Source: Baaleninema simplex PCC 7105 (GTDB lineage Bacteria; Cyanobacteriota; Cyanobacteriia; Cyanobacteriales; Geitlerinemataceae). From it: a DNA stretch of 64,000 nucleotides. The translations under genes were made by a program, and so were the position numbers. The notes beneath the pieces are model-generated. The model was given only the letters and a program-made list of their open reading frames with translations, was not told the DNA's origin and searched no databases. Of the stretch, positions 37,901 to 43,850 are shown one piece after another. Position 1 is the first letter of the stretch. Each line of letters opens with the position of its first letter. Location of the stretch: assembly GCF_000332355.1 (NCBI RefSeq), contig NZ_KB235958.1, positions 1,023,175 to 1,087,174 on the forward strand, given 5' to 3'.

Positions 37901-40900
37901 CCACGAGCGCCTCTTCAGCCCAGGTCAGCTCGCCAGTTTCCGAATCGAGGCTCAATCCGGGTGGCCCTTCAACCAATTCGTAACTCAAAACATCCCCATC
38001 GGGGTCTTCCGCCACAACCGAGGCGGTGTAAGACTTCCCAAGCAAAACCTCCGTCTCGGGGTCGCCGGTAATCAGCGGGTCGCGGTTGAGCTGACTCCAA
38101 ACCACCAACTCCCCATCGAACTGCACGCCGTTGGGATTGTAAAACTCCAGCGTCCCCGCCTCGCTCGTTCCCCCCGGACTCAACGCTCCCTCAGAAACCA
38201 AGTCACTAAAGTCGTAATAGGGAACCCCTTCGTCCGTAACCCCATCCGTTCCCCGCAACCGCACCGTGGGGTCGCTAATATTCCTGACCCCCACCCGCAA
38301 CGGTGCGTCGAACCAATAACTCCCCAGATTCTCTAACGCTAAATCGGCAAACAGAATCCCACTGTCGCGGTTGAACGACACCCGGCGGTACTCGAACTCG
38401 ACGCTGGAGGACACGTCCACCCACTCCCCATCAGGGACGGGTTCCTCCGAACGACTCGGTGGCGTCGGCGTAACGGGGTCGGTCTCGACAATTTCTCCCC
38501 CTCGAATTTCAAACGGTCTGAAGCGAACGGAAGTCTCCAAATCGTTATCGTTATTGACCAACCGTACCTGTAACGTCGCCGCCGTTCCCGGTTCGATCTC
38601 CGACAAGTCCACCCGCAGCACTCGACCGTCAAATTCAGCCCCCGCCGCCGAAACCGCCGCTTGACCTTCCGTCAAATTGAACAGCGTATCGCGACCCGAG
38701 GCGATGGTTCTCACTAACGTCTGTCCCGCTTCGTCGACGATCGCCACTTCCAACGCATCCGCCATCGACATCTCGTCGCTGACATCGAAATTCAAATCCG
38801 TCAGTTCCAACGACAGCACCGACGGCGTCTCGGGAACCACAAACTCCCCTTCCCACAAGTTATTAAACAGACCGACATCGCCGTCTCGTTCTTCCAAGAG
38901 AATGTCGGGAACCGCCACCCGCGTCACCGTCTGTTGCTGTTCGGTGGTATTCCCGGCGATATCCGTCACCCCGAACGTCAGTGCGTTTTCACCGACTTCG
39001 AGCGTCACGTCGGAAAACTCAAACTGTCCCGTCGCGTCGGCGGTCACCGTCGTTCCCGTTCCTAAAAGCTGTACCCTGGCGTGAGCTTCCGTTTGTCCCG
39101 TCACAGTGACCGTTCCGGCGTCCGTTTCACCGTTACTATCGACACGGTCGCCAAAATCTAACGTCAACGGAGGCGCCGTCGTATCGAGTACGAAGGTCAG
39201 CTCGAAGACGCCGGACAAATTCCCGTACTCGTCCGCCGCTTGCAACGATACCGTATGACGACCATCGGTTAGGGGTTCGCCGTTGAGTTCGACTAACTTA
39301 TCCGGAGAAATTGCAAAACTGCCATCGTCTTGCAATAAATCGGAAATATCGATCGCTTCGCCGCGTCCGTCGAGGTCGGCCAGGAGATAATCGATTTGAC
39401 TGATGTCGACGATCGCCCCCACGATCGTCGGGTCGGACGTGTTGGCATCACGTCCCGAACGTCCCGTATCGTTGGCGAGCTGTGCGGAAATCACCGGCGG
39501 GTCTTCATCGACGGGTAACGGGTCGAGGCGCGTAACCGTCTGTTCGAGGGTGCTGGAATTCCCCGCCGCGTCCGTCGAAACGACCGTGAGCTGATTCTCT
39601 CCCAAGGTTAAGGTCACGTCGGTCAAGACGAAGTGTCCGTCGTTATCGGCTACCGTCACGCGACCGGTTTCGAGCAGTTCGACCCGCGCTCCAGGGTCGG
39701 TGGAACCGGCTAAGGTTACGGTTTCAAACGCCGTTTGTCCGTCGTCGACGGGAAGCGTATCGAACGCCGGGTCTAAGCCGAAACTGAGTCCCGGCGACGT
39801 GGTATCGAGGGTGAAATCGAGAGGGAAAATGTCAGAGAGGTTGCCGTACTCGTCTGCGGCCTGCAAGTAAAGCGTATGGTTTCCATCGGGAATGGCATTG
39901 CCAAAGATGGCGTCTAAACGGGTTCGGTCTAACACAAACTGACCGTCAGCCGATAAGGCGTCGCGGATGTCGACCAGACGGTCTGTGGCAAATCCCGCGA
40001 CGAATCCCGCAATCGCGCTGCTGTCGGTAATTCTTCCCGACACCGCCGGGTTCGAGGTCAGTCCGTCGCTGGCTGAGGTTCCCGTGTCTTCTGTCAGAGC
40101 CGCAGAAACGACCGGTGGCGTCGTGTCGGGGAGCGTCGCGTTTTCTCGGACGATCGTTTGTACGACGGAGCGAGAATTCCCCGCACCGTCCGTCACCTGC
40201 ATGTCGAGGACGTTTTCGCCTAGATTTAGAGAAACGTCGTGAAAGGTAAACTGTCCGTTGGCGTCGGCAACGACCGTCGTTCCGCCAAAGGTCACGGTCG
40301 CTCCGGCTTCCGTGGTGCCGATTAACGCGACGACATCGGCTTCGGTGATATTATCCCCTTGAGGGGGCGTATCGGAGTCGGGGTCGAGACCGAAGACCAA
40401 CGCCGGTGCGTCGGTGTCGAGGGTAAAGGAGAGGGAGAAGGTCTCCGAGAGGTTGCCCCGGTCGTCGAGGGCTTGGAAGTGAAGCTGTCGGACGCCGTCG
40501 GGAAGCGGACCGAACAGGGTTTCTAACGCCGCGCGATCGAGGCTGAAATTGCCGTCGGCGTCGAGATAGGCGGTGGCGTCGACGGGTTGGGTCTGTCCGT
40601 CGAGGCGCACGACAAATTGCGAAATCTGGCTCTCGTCCGTGACCGTTCCGATAACGGCGGGATTGGAGGTGATGCCGGGGAGGGTTCCCGTGTCCTCTGC
40701 TAACTGTCCGACAATAACCGGTGGTTCGGTGTCGGGGTCGTCTGGGGTCAGTCGGACGAGGGTTTGGCTTTGTTGTCCGCGATTTCCGGCGGGGTCGGTC
40801 ACTTCGATGGCAAAGGTGTTGTCGCCCAGTTCCAGTTCGATGTCGGTGAACTCGAAGTATCCGGTGTCGTCGGCGAAGACTTCTCGGGTCGTTCCGGATA

Positions 40901-42299
40901 GGACGATGCGACTTCCGGCTTCGGTTTGTCCGGCTAGGGTCACGGTCGCTAGTTCGGTGGCGTCGTCTCCTGGTGGTGGCGTGTCGGAGTCGGGTGATAA
41001 GCCGAAAATGGCGGTCGGGGAGGTCAGATCGAGGGTCAGGGACAGTTGGCTGGGGTCGGATAGGTTGCCGTCGAGGTCTTCGGTTTGGAAAACGAGGGTG
41101 TAGTCTCTGTCTTCTAACGGCGCACCGCCGAGGAGTTCGTTAAAGCGATCGCGATCGATCTCGAAACTGCCGTCTGTTTCCACCCAGTCGGTTATCTCGA
41201 CGGGGTCGAATCCTTCGATTTCGACTTGCAGGCGAGACAGGCGATCGATCTGGCTGATATTGCCGGAAACGGCGATTTTTGAGGTGATGCCGTCGCGATC
41301 GGACAGTCCGGTATCTTCAAAGGTGGCGCTGACTTGCGGCAGATCCGGGAGGTCGTCGCCGTCTAAGATGACTCGGCCGAGGTCGCTGTCTCGCCAGTCG
41401 AGCGCCGGATCGATGAGGTCGTCGATGGACGTTGCCGTTCCGGTGGCACCGCGAAAGCGGAACATGACGTCGTTGTAATCGCGGTCGGAGTCTCCGTCGG
41501 CCCGTTGGTCTTCGATGACGAAGGTGCGACCGTCGCCGGTGACGTCGGCGACTTGTCCGACGTGGAAGGCATCGTCGGGGTTGGCGGTGGCCATGGAAAA
41601 CAGCGGTCGCCGACTTCCTCCGAGTTTGGGTTTTTCGTAGACTTCGGCGACGGTGCCGTTGGGTACGAGCATGACGCCAAAGCGATCGCCGGGGGTCATC
41701 TCGACGGTTTTTTCGCCGTTGTACTGACCGCGATTCCAATTTTGGGGTTCTCCGGGGAGTCGTCCGTCGATTTTTGCACCTTCGCGGCGGTCTGAAATGA
41801 CGATATGTCCCAACGTCGAGTCGCTGAGGCTGCGGCGAGCGGCTTCTCGAATCAAGTCGGGGGAGTCGGGAGCGAAGGCTTCCATTCCCGTGAGGCTGAA
41901 GATTGCCAGTTCTCCTTGGTAGTAGCCGCCGTCGAAGATGTAATCGACACTGACTCGTCCGCTGTCTCCGACGAGGAAGGTTCCCGAGTCGAAGTTTAAA
42001 GGTGAGGCGAGGGGGTCGGGAGAATCGTAGGTGACGGTGGGTTTTTCGGCTTCGGTTCCGGTTAGGAAATCTGTGCTTTCTGTTCGAGGGGGTTGGGGAA
42101 AGTCGAACGGTTCTCGAGCTTGGAGTTCGGTGAATTGGCGATCGCTACTCGACCGGTCGTCGTCTCCGCCGCTGGCAGGAGGCAGGGACGGCGGGGTCTC
42201 TAAATCGGCTTCAAACCCGTCGAGTTTGAAAGGATTTTTGAGGGGGTCGTTCGACTCGAGAGGAGCCGAGCCAAACTCGTCAAACGGTTGGGCAGTCAC
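22977..42299 (-). CDS. Giant Rhs polymorphic-toxin protein (DUF4114, Ig-like, PPC, VWA, YD repeats, REase-like toxin)
   Basis: The intact 6440-residue protein starts at a GTG (42297-42299) with AGGA about 10 bases before it. Order: DUF4114-like head (about 80-290, DRDYNDVMFRF), Ig-like repeats (about 320-1150), cadherin/Ig units, 20 PPC-like units (about 1560-3600, each with a GxxGQxLxFD-type strand), a VWA domain (about 3770-3960) with MIDAS DTSPSMGS, more Ig-like repeats (to about 4830), Rhs entry domain (about 4920), YD repeats, and the core RARYYDPETGRFVSRDP (about 6170). The last 238 residues form a toxin with FEAAIQGAIC, PDFIF and WLIGDFK, a PD-(D/E)XK pattern. No signal peptide is seen; export route unknown. 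Likely a cell-surface contact-dependent toxin; an ankyrin gene follows. Confidence 0.85.
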   Translation of the reverse strand: MTAQPFDEFGSAPLESNDPLKNPFKLDGFEADLETPPSLPPASGGDDDRSSSDRQFTELQAREPFDFPQPPRTESTDFLTGTEAEKPTVTYDSPDPLASPLNFDSGTFLVGDSGRVSVDYIFDGGYYQGELAIFSLTGMEAFAPDSPDLIREAARRSLSDSTLGHIVISDRREGAKIDGRLPGEPQNWNRGQYNGEKTVEMTPGDRFGVMLVPNGTVAEVYEKPKLGGSRRPLFSMATANPDDAFHVGQVADVTGDGRTFVIEDQRADGDSDRDYNDVMFRFRGATGTATSIDDLIDPALDWRDSDLGRVILDGDDLPDLPQVSATFEDTGLSDRDGITSKIAVSGNISQIDRLSRLQVEIEGFDPVEITDWVETDGSFEIDRDRFNELLGGAPLEDRDYTLVFQTEDLDGNLSDPSQLSLTLDLTSPTAIFGLSPDSDTPPPGDDATELATVTLAGQTEAGSRIVLSGTTREVFADDTGYFEFTDIELELGDNTFAIEVTDPAGNRGQQSQTLVRLTPDDPDTEPPVIVGQLAEDTGTLPGITSNPAVIGTVTDESQISQFVVRLDGQTQPVDATAYLDADGNFSLDRAALETLFGPLPDGVRQLHFQALDDRGNLSETFSLSFTLDTDAPALVFGLDPDSDTPPQGDNITEADVVALIGTTEAGATVTFGGTTVVADANGQFTFHDVSLNLGENVLDMQVTDGAGNSRSVVQTIVRENATLPDTTPPVVSAALTEDTGTSASDGLTSNPAVSGRITDSSAIAGFVAGFATDRLVDIRDALSADGQFVLDRTRLDAIFGNAIPDGNHTLYLQAADEYGNLSDIFPLDFTLDTTSPGLSFGLDPAFDTLPVDDGQTAFETVTLAGSTDPGARVELLETGRVTVADNDGHFVLTDVTLTLGENQLTVVSTDAAGNSSTLEQTVTRLDPLPVDEDPPVISAQLANDTGRSGRDANTSDPTIVGAIVDISQIDYLLADLDGRGEAIDISDLLQDDGSFAISPDKLVELNGEPLTDGRHTVSLQAADEYGNLSGVFELTFVLDTTAPPLTLDFGDRVDSNGETDAGTVTVTGQTEAHARVQLLGTGTTVTADATGQFEFSDVTLEVGENALTFGVTDIAGNTTEQQQTVTRVAVPDILLEERDGDVGLFNNLWEGEFVVPETPSVLSLELTDLNFDVSDEMSMADALEVAIVDEAGQTLVRTIASGRDTLFNLTEGQAAVSAAGAEFDGRVLRVDLSEIEPGTAATLQVRLVNNDNDLETSVRFRPFEIRGGEIVETDPVTPTPPSRSEEPVPDGEWVDVSSSVEFEYRRVSFNRDSGILFADLALENLGSYWFDAPLRVGVRNISDPTVRLRGTDGVTDEGVPYYDFSDLVSEGALSPGGTSEAGTLEFYNPNGVQFDGELVVWSQLNRDPLITGDPETEVLLGKSYTASVVAEDPDGDVLSYELVEGPPGLSLDSETGELTWAEEALVEGNHTLRVRVEDGRGGVVEGSYILEAIEPPPNRPPIFTSTPVVEAYIQQPYVYDADAIDPDGDVLDYGVSYGPDGLTVDSETGVVNWTPSSSFILGDTVLGQIGVPGEQDSFTFNGTAGQRVYFDPRQYTGSASDWSFTLFDPDGKELLVTDLYSQRDDRLLTLLKNGEYRVVVDTNTDRTGSYGFSVLSLDLASFVPFDTPIEGVLETGTQDAIYRFTGNAEQKLFIDNTTNSGNFKWVLYGPDNVAVESQFSGNDMELYLPEDGEYVLVLQGKGNLNDRIEYAFEIVTPDEIEQPLQLGINANSHSVTGEIGEKGEEDIYTFEAEKGQRILFDRLFSTNSKIEATIFSPSDQNLKKSQFNRVEDYVPITFDETGTYRIVVDASGENTGSYRFSVLDANAAPSIAFDTLQSGRIDPGEETHLYQFNGEAEQRLFVDLPSSLSGENWKLYDSGNQKISSENWPSEDPEYVLPRKDTYTLAVVGKTSTPWDYEFEIVTPNLYEKTLALNTPVYGNLTEKGDRDVYTLTGYKGQILFLDALEGTSSHEITLTSPSGQTAYSSEDLIIRKYYSDYKDDRDRLLVRLPEDGVYELLVDGDLEQTGRYGFQLIDVSTAPKIESQTSLDGILDPGFSVQFYQFEGGTDETVYFDSLESVTSYSSYWYLYNSNLERIASRQLKNNFEIDLHGSGTYYLGILGGEETPLNYSIERVATVPETASIALDTPANGEIAQKGERDIYTFTGAIGQHIAFELLEGNSNLNYEIFSPSNRSFGSESVDDSERLPLTESGQYRVEIDGQDDTTGTYRFQIATVEDDFTPSPPVPAIPLALNTPRSISLAAGETKRYRFTGQIGQKIWFDGLTESDRGSNVYVTLYDPSGTEVFKNYNLYSDELLRTLTRDGNYDLVIESKRSSATEVSFQLLDNFGAASVSFDSEVSGNLSNQLATQLYRFTGEKGQHLYLERLEGDYYNYVHLYAPDGRGIDYQRLSYDLGDFELPGNGEYILALQGNTRSNTQQYGFEIVTPPQLPIEPFEFGSLVSGEIAEPGQANVYTFEAESGQRLWFDGLESTNSYDPRGSLYDPQGARIWSGQSLGSDRQLFEVPTTGTYRLEIDASSDQTGEYRFRILDVDAEGDAHPIALDSTFDSTSKVGVDTDPAATHIYGFDGTAGQVIYVDRLRGDDVYSIYDAAGQAVATSDTSSDIEEFEAVLPKDGRYSLVVEGRGTTTDYEVRLGTPDFVESSYEFGQTIVGSISEVGERDTYTFEGAPGQLLYLDNLAYSLSIKATVTSPSDRHVQTLLLSGNDPNPVLLNEAGTYTLEIDGYREQQGDYSLRLLDLMAAPTVALDTEITGDFGESRRAADAYRLTGEADRTLFFDRLTGDSSNYYRLYDSAGQSLFWRHPSLSADSETTLPRDGEYVLVFDGRNGTDNSYRLEIVTPEFPTFDLTLGETVTNELTEPGEQHTYTFTGKLGQTLFYQPLFSSSTLNVSLLDEGGKKLWEQQKYSGRKLFTLSEEGTYQLIVDGEKDAVTGYGFQLFDLASSPELPLDIELSGDFGTSEREAILYQFESDARTHLYFEATGESTDRYALYAPDGTEVFFQRFDLDIEQELTDEGTYTLALLGWGGTRNDYALTVRAATFDSLSLPFGQVVEGTLEGAGDRHIYEFTGRIGQSLFFDGLSADPSLTATLLAPGGSALSSVDPDKDWSKPLTLTESGLYRLEIDGENTATGDYSFRLSDLSATSPLPLSESVSGTVLDSEVELYQIEGTAGQVLNFDWLSADSEAYWNLYDPGNRALTEFKKQSASLDFEAALPLDGRYTLAVASSGSGANEYSFEVTDISTEPIATSGLGTKIAGNLPSGETRTHRFTASAGMQVYFDSLVNNYIRTTLIAPDGTETFSISSSNDLYTINPVTLTQTGEYVVKVSPWSGEYGLQLLEFSQDASERIQIGQAVSGTTDGRAARVYNFDGQIGQRILLNGMTGQNVDAKLYTPNGEQVFSHDFYYSRDTNPYALELDGVYHLVISGENDSANDYQFQLLDLSAGREVKLRMPVEGSLPTGQYGDVYKINGRADQRLYFDLLQGTSSLYWELYDPNYQSLERQRFNTDLEDVVLPEDGEYTLYLEGGTSASPLNYRFQVWADDDRPDIVTPGDGRTASGGDGALFEFPVALEVADGNGGTAAQEYTIRLMPDPLNTAPEIISTPLTDFGLNQRFYEYQLKTFDAEDDDLNYRLIDGPSGAVVTQDTGMLGWFPQDARAGETYGFKVEVSDGRGGRDVQEFEVTVQSATGAIRGAVFDDLNGNGYRDSNFVVGESPNILFVVDTSPSMGSRSVNWGDPNTTLENFGDRPVSVQDLEWASIVALAEQMSAQDRGDDVKVGFMAFGSNALTDMDVETPGFQPFTNVAADRNGNNLADYREAIQNPLSGGASAVGTSEMTVAAGLADSLPDDETLNVIFMSDGFIGIDEEAVTSLREKPNVNLSAFAIGTTASLDTMQRIDPNASRITRPDDLLDIFGGWTLYSSNEPLLENVTVYLDLDNDGQLDETEPQQKTQPNTTLSLVGDRDPYYFNFEGLLPGTYHVRQVVPNGRHETAPPTGSFVDTVTVTGGETFSHLFGLQDVGDPPNAAPEFQTTAPEDRLTAGEQWRYSALALDPDADAIAYDLPLAPEGAFVDVETGLVVWKPQAEQTGTFDFLLRVQDDRGARSIQAFQLTVEAPNQAPVFVTDDAAVPSPQVGKPFEFEFRAIDPEGDAIAYSLADSSSNRVTLDETGRLTWTPSSSELGQHQLTLVARDDRGAETQQVFPLTVIEAQPNQPPQIAESPAPNTRAQVGVPYTYALPVRDPDGDTLTYRAIAPSPTGLEIDDTGRAIWIPTAEQFGRHDIAIEVEDAQGATELVTWTVDVTHQTGNSAPVVTSEPTLVATIEQPYRYRLEAIDPDGDALIWQLDDAPTGAVLDPLTGVLSWQPTETQLGDREFAVRVTDSRGSFSGQGFTVQVNGTNTPPAITSVPSTAAGVGQPYRYVVEATDPEGDALRFSLGERPEGMTVDELTGEVLWDAPTLGTHTVEIIASDSQNDLNRQRYTLVVEPTAVNQAPRITSTPQGLTGVGTEYTYTLEAEDPDGDSLTYALNTPVDGATLDPVTGRLSWTATASGRTEFDLQATDPAGAIARQRFAVVAFDDRPPVIQSNDMPTLAVPETLYRYDIRAYDPNGTPLTYRLDDESHAKGMTLDDAGRLRWTPGLEDLGQHPIEIEIVDGSGATTTQAFTLTVAADTAAPEVELLPLSPIFVTADDTYQANLGDEVRWQVAATDDVGVTGLQLFVNGEPLALDANGTAVMTASEASTLEGWATDAAGNVATATVALSVFDPSDTNPPVVSLDPTVWETPITHFTDVLGTAHDPDGTLDYYSLEVAPATGGEFVEFLRVEDTDVDANSTLGEFDPTTLLNDSYRLRLTAADTAGNLSSVEEIVDVAGELKLGNFQLSFTDMEIPVSGIPISVTRTYDSLTSNWSDELGYGWRLEFRDTDLRTSLPKPTPEQELLGQLPGFKDGDRVYVTVPGGKRVGFTFEPRLDPQIESLLSQGAYIPKTLQFRTPEFVADDGSHMTLSVSQHSLVWNDRLNAYTSVSGVPYNPASSMFGGTYTLTTKDGIEYKIDGTTGDLVAATDLNGNELTFTDDGIFSDTGVAVTFARDAKGRITEITDPDGEVVSYEYDAAGDLVAVTDREEMTTTFGYGVDERPHYLDEIIDPLGRPAVRTEYDEKGRLKRTLDVEGDSISFSYDPDNATQIVKDANDNPTFYEYDDRGNVIQQVNALGHITQLKYEDPNNPTRVTSITDPNGNLTTYRYDENGNLLRRSEPHPPGTEPSYTHYGYDENGNQTSITLPTGATFKQKYDARGNLLRMEDAEGNLIQAFTYDRRGNVTSETDPFGTTIYGLINSFGNALWIKDPNGDVTTSTNTKQGWLKTFTDSSGTSEIFYDKSGRELKADYGDGLIVEYDYEGAGSDWTSLEAPTIGRIERRFTEDGKLGGWLTPGEGEITFTYNENGQLKTETDPSGRVTTYTYDPIGRVKTVTDEATGLKTEYHYDRLPEGIADPDPDVPDHLLGRRSGQTVHLDADTRYTTATTYYPDGKVKSSTDARGNTTFFDYTPTTTTITDALERQTVSISSDQYLPLETRYADGTTERQTYLFGNNLLEAKDYPTSLTDRNQRDRLFDYDELGRLETATDWGNTLYQFRYEDNGYAVESPTGETLLSYEYNDDGDLKAVTYLDGGTRELTYSETDNRLEKAVLPSGFEVDYDYTASGLERRRTVSFNDEVIEEVVSDWNEATGQLQSLTDATGTTTYHYDAETQALSGVDYPNGGEIRYDYDVLGRVEAVTVKADADAEAYETRYRYDGVGNLTAVTDPTQGTTAYEYDEVNRLTSRTLPNGVKTVYTYKENTDFVESMTHLAVDGTTVLSSVSYDRSASGEPTKITREDGSYRQIEYDASLRVEKESFYDATGTLLDEVVYTYDADGNRQTVSGGEAQGTYRYENVHQLTEIDTSQGIETYTYDEGGRVETISRDGETLRFEYDENDQLTKVSDVNGNPVVEYTYDSEGRRVEVTDAQGKRDVVVAPTRGRLESPFLIVRNAQVEAAFAYAGDMPLARVDEAGNPVYYLTDAMGSVIGLVDGNGQEVAEFRYDSFGNLQTPEVLSEGLGGDFRFQGQWLESNTDLYHFRARYYDPETGRFVSRDPVEVIETVPESSNPYQFVYNNPLVYSDPTGEFTITEVNTSFEIQGVLNKIQAYTANQIKDYLIDKARGVVGELAISAFSSLLPQQFGYIYSSFSEFSGRAGARQAGNRFEAAIQGAICGIIGETNFYPDSLWLEPAVGKADGKPNGNGYNCKNIENGRRRGSTRINSFPDFIFKSAPPTQEPPKAWLIGDFKYSLKSVRDSAKSQTNQWKAITRHAQYQNQHQYAPIVTYFTLQNGGRRGLLYAKELEIEAVEAGVALFVFSVK
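23678..24609 (-). repeat. Rhs core homology block, copy 1 (in the intact megagene)
   Basis: Reference copy of the block repeated at 21246-22165 and 19119-19759. It lies directly before the A+T-rich toxin region and marks the exchange boundary. Confidence 0.85.
28580..29103 (-). repeat. Ig-repeat block shared by the two megagenes
   Basis: This stretch is almost identical in DNA to 16700-17214, with about one or two dozen scattered differences by eye. It shows that the two megagenes are recent paralogs or exchange sequence. Confidence 0.8.
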
Positions 42300-42911
42300 G
42301 ATCTGAGATCCTGTAGATACACCGAATTCCTCTCGTTCGAGCGGCTGAAAGCTCGAGGAATTTGACTCGCAGTATGCCAGAGTTCTCCGAGTGATTTCTA
42401 CAGAAAATATACGGAACTTTCGTACGGGAAGATCGGGAGTTTTAGGGAAGTATCGTGTTTTTCTATCGGTAAAATCTTAGAAATTCTTCGGAGTTTTCTG
42501 TCGAGCGTTCTGTAGTTTTACGGTTCAAATGGCGATAAATTTTAACTTTTTTAACGAGGCGTTCGACCCCTATTTAATTTCTCGGGTTCAATTTTCAAAT
42601 TTTACGGATTTCGCAACAATTCTTTACAAAAAAGGCAGATTTAGCCGAATTTCTGCCCATCTTCTGTGGTTTTACGGAATTTTAGACGGCGAACTCTGTA
42701 TTTTTTACACGGGACAGCAGATGTGAGCGGGAACGCGAATCTGTCCAAGCAATCCATGACAGGACAGGGACGGCAGTTCCTTTACCCCCAGTCAGACTGG
42801 CTCTTGACTAGAAGCCGGTTTGCCCGAGCGGTACGTTACTCTTTTATCCCTCTTCTTTTCCCTCTTCTTTCAAACCGGAATGAGATCCTATTAGAAAAAG
42901 ATCCTGAAGCT

Positions 42912-42941
42912 CCCAACGTGCTTGCATTTGGGAGCTTCTAT
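42912..42941. terminator. Strong hairpin, possible terminator
   Basis: GAAGCTCCCAA pairs perfectly with TTGGGAGCTTC over a loop of about 10 bases. On the minus strand it is followed by GGATCTTTTTC, a weak T-run, so it could end transcription coming from the Nudix gene. It is followed at 42945-42966 by a second inverted repeat, AAGTCTACAA with TTGTAGACTT. Confidence 0.45.
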
Positions 42942-43108
42942 TAGCCAAAAGTCTACAAATTGTAGACTTCAAGTCGAAATATTTCTCAAACCCTCTCCTC
43001 GACAAGCGTTACACGATTGCGATCGAACTTTTCATTCCGAGAGTGACAGAAGAGGGTTATACGGAATCCGAATTTCAAATACTGGTTTTGCCCGACCTGA
43101 CAAATCTC

Positions 43109-43138
43109 TCTCTGTGTCCTCTGTGTCTCTGTGGTGAA
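43109..43138 (+). repeat. TCTGTG-type repeat, further copy
   Basis: CCTCTGTGTCTCTGTGGTGA occurs here as in the two copies near 63430 and 63665. It is a short dispersed, intergenic repeat. Confidence 0.65.
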
Positions 43139-43311
43139 GACTTTTTGAAACCTAGCTTATCGGAAACCGATGGAGTATTAGAGCTTGGCGGCGTGTAGAG
43201 CAAGCTAGGGAAAGCATCGACCAACCGAGTAAAATAGCTTCTTAGAACTCAAATACTCCAGCTACTCTGACGATCGCCCTTGAGAACGCCCGTGCCATCG
43301 TCTTGGAGGCT

Positions 43312-43746
43312 TTAAATTTCCAAACTCGGACGTTTTCCGTAAAAACGATAGTTGCGATAATCCCTCAAAATGCGATCGTGGTCGAAACAGAGATTTGGGG
43401 GAAGTTCCCACAAGGAAAACACCTCTAAATGCTTGGCGTCGTCTCCCGCTTGGGGGATTCCCGTAGCGGTGGCGAGAAACACGACGCTGAGGGTATGTTT
43501 TCGAGGGTCTCGTTGAGGATTCGAGTACACGTGAAACTGTTCGATGAGTTCCACGTCTAACCCCGTTTCTTCCTTGGCTTCGCGAATCGCCGCCGTTTCG
43601 ACGGTTTCCCCGTAATCGACGAAACCGCCGGGAATCGCCCAGCCGTGAGGGGGATTTAGACGTTCGACGAGGACGATCGAACCGGGAGGACGATCGATCG
43701 ATTCGATGAGAATATCGACAGTCGGGACGGGGTTGCGGTAAGTCAT
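43312..43746 (-). CDS. Nudix hydrolase
   Basis: The 144-residue protein has a complete Nudix box: [20 protein letters not shown] followed by ETGL (about residues 41-63), fitting GX5EX7REUXEEXGU, so metal-dependent hydrolysis of a nucleoside diphosphate linked to a group X is expected. The preceding [15 protein letters not shown] and later [13 protein letters not shown] fit the ADP-ribose/NADH pyrophosphatase-like branch, but the substrate cannot be fixed. Length is normal for single-domain members. It begins with ATG at 43746, is divergent from the glucanotransferase gene, and is separated by 1 kb from the megagene downstream, so it is probably transcribed alone. Confidence 0.85.
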   Translation of the reverse strand: MTYRNPVPTVDILIESIDRPPGSIVLVERLNPPHGWAIPGGFVDYGETVETAAIREAKEETGLDVELIEQFHVYSNPQRDPRKHTLSVVFLATATGIPQAGDDAKHLEVFSLWELPPNLCFDHDRILRDYRNYRFYGKRPSLEI

Positions 43747-43850
43747 AAACGGAGAGACGAGGGAAGACTCGAGAGAGCGTCAATGTTGAACTTAAGCCGA
43801 AAACTGAACCGGACTTGAGAAATCCCGTGTTAAATTCAACCTTGTAGCAA

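Larger units (their letters stand above)
42300..43311. other. 1-kb gene-free region upstream of the megagene, with several inverted repeats
   Basis: No convincing coding region. The first 400 bases should hold the megagene promoter, but no clear -35/-10 pair was found. 42722-42945 has a cluster of possible RNA stems: CCAGTC-A-GACTGG near 42790, CCGGTTTG paired with CAAACCGG (about 42825-42884), and an 11-bp stem at 42912-42941. A small non-coding RNA is possible but no known family was recognised. A TCTGTG-type repeat lies at 43109-43138. Confidence 0.4.

Noticed and set aside
42820-42885. tRNA-like stretch beginning CCGGTTTGCCCGAGCGGTAC
   Set aside because: It looks like the start of a class II tRNA, but no anticodon arm, T-arm (GGTTCGAAT-type) or acceptor pairing follows.
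42529-42944. Two small plus-strand open frames upstream of the megagene
   Set aside because: No ribosome-binding site, no recognisable protein features, and they overlap the inverted-repeat region.
43262-43783. Alternative minus-strand frame over the Nudix gene
   Set aside because: Arg/Ser-rich frame-shifted shadow of the Nudix hydrolase, whose own frame has the full Nudix box.
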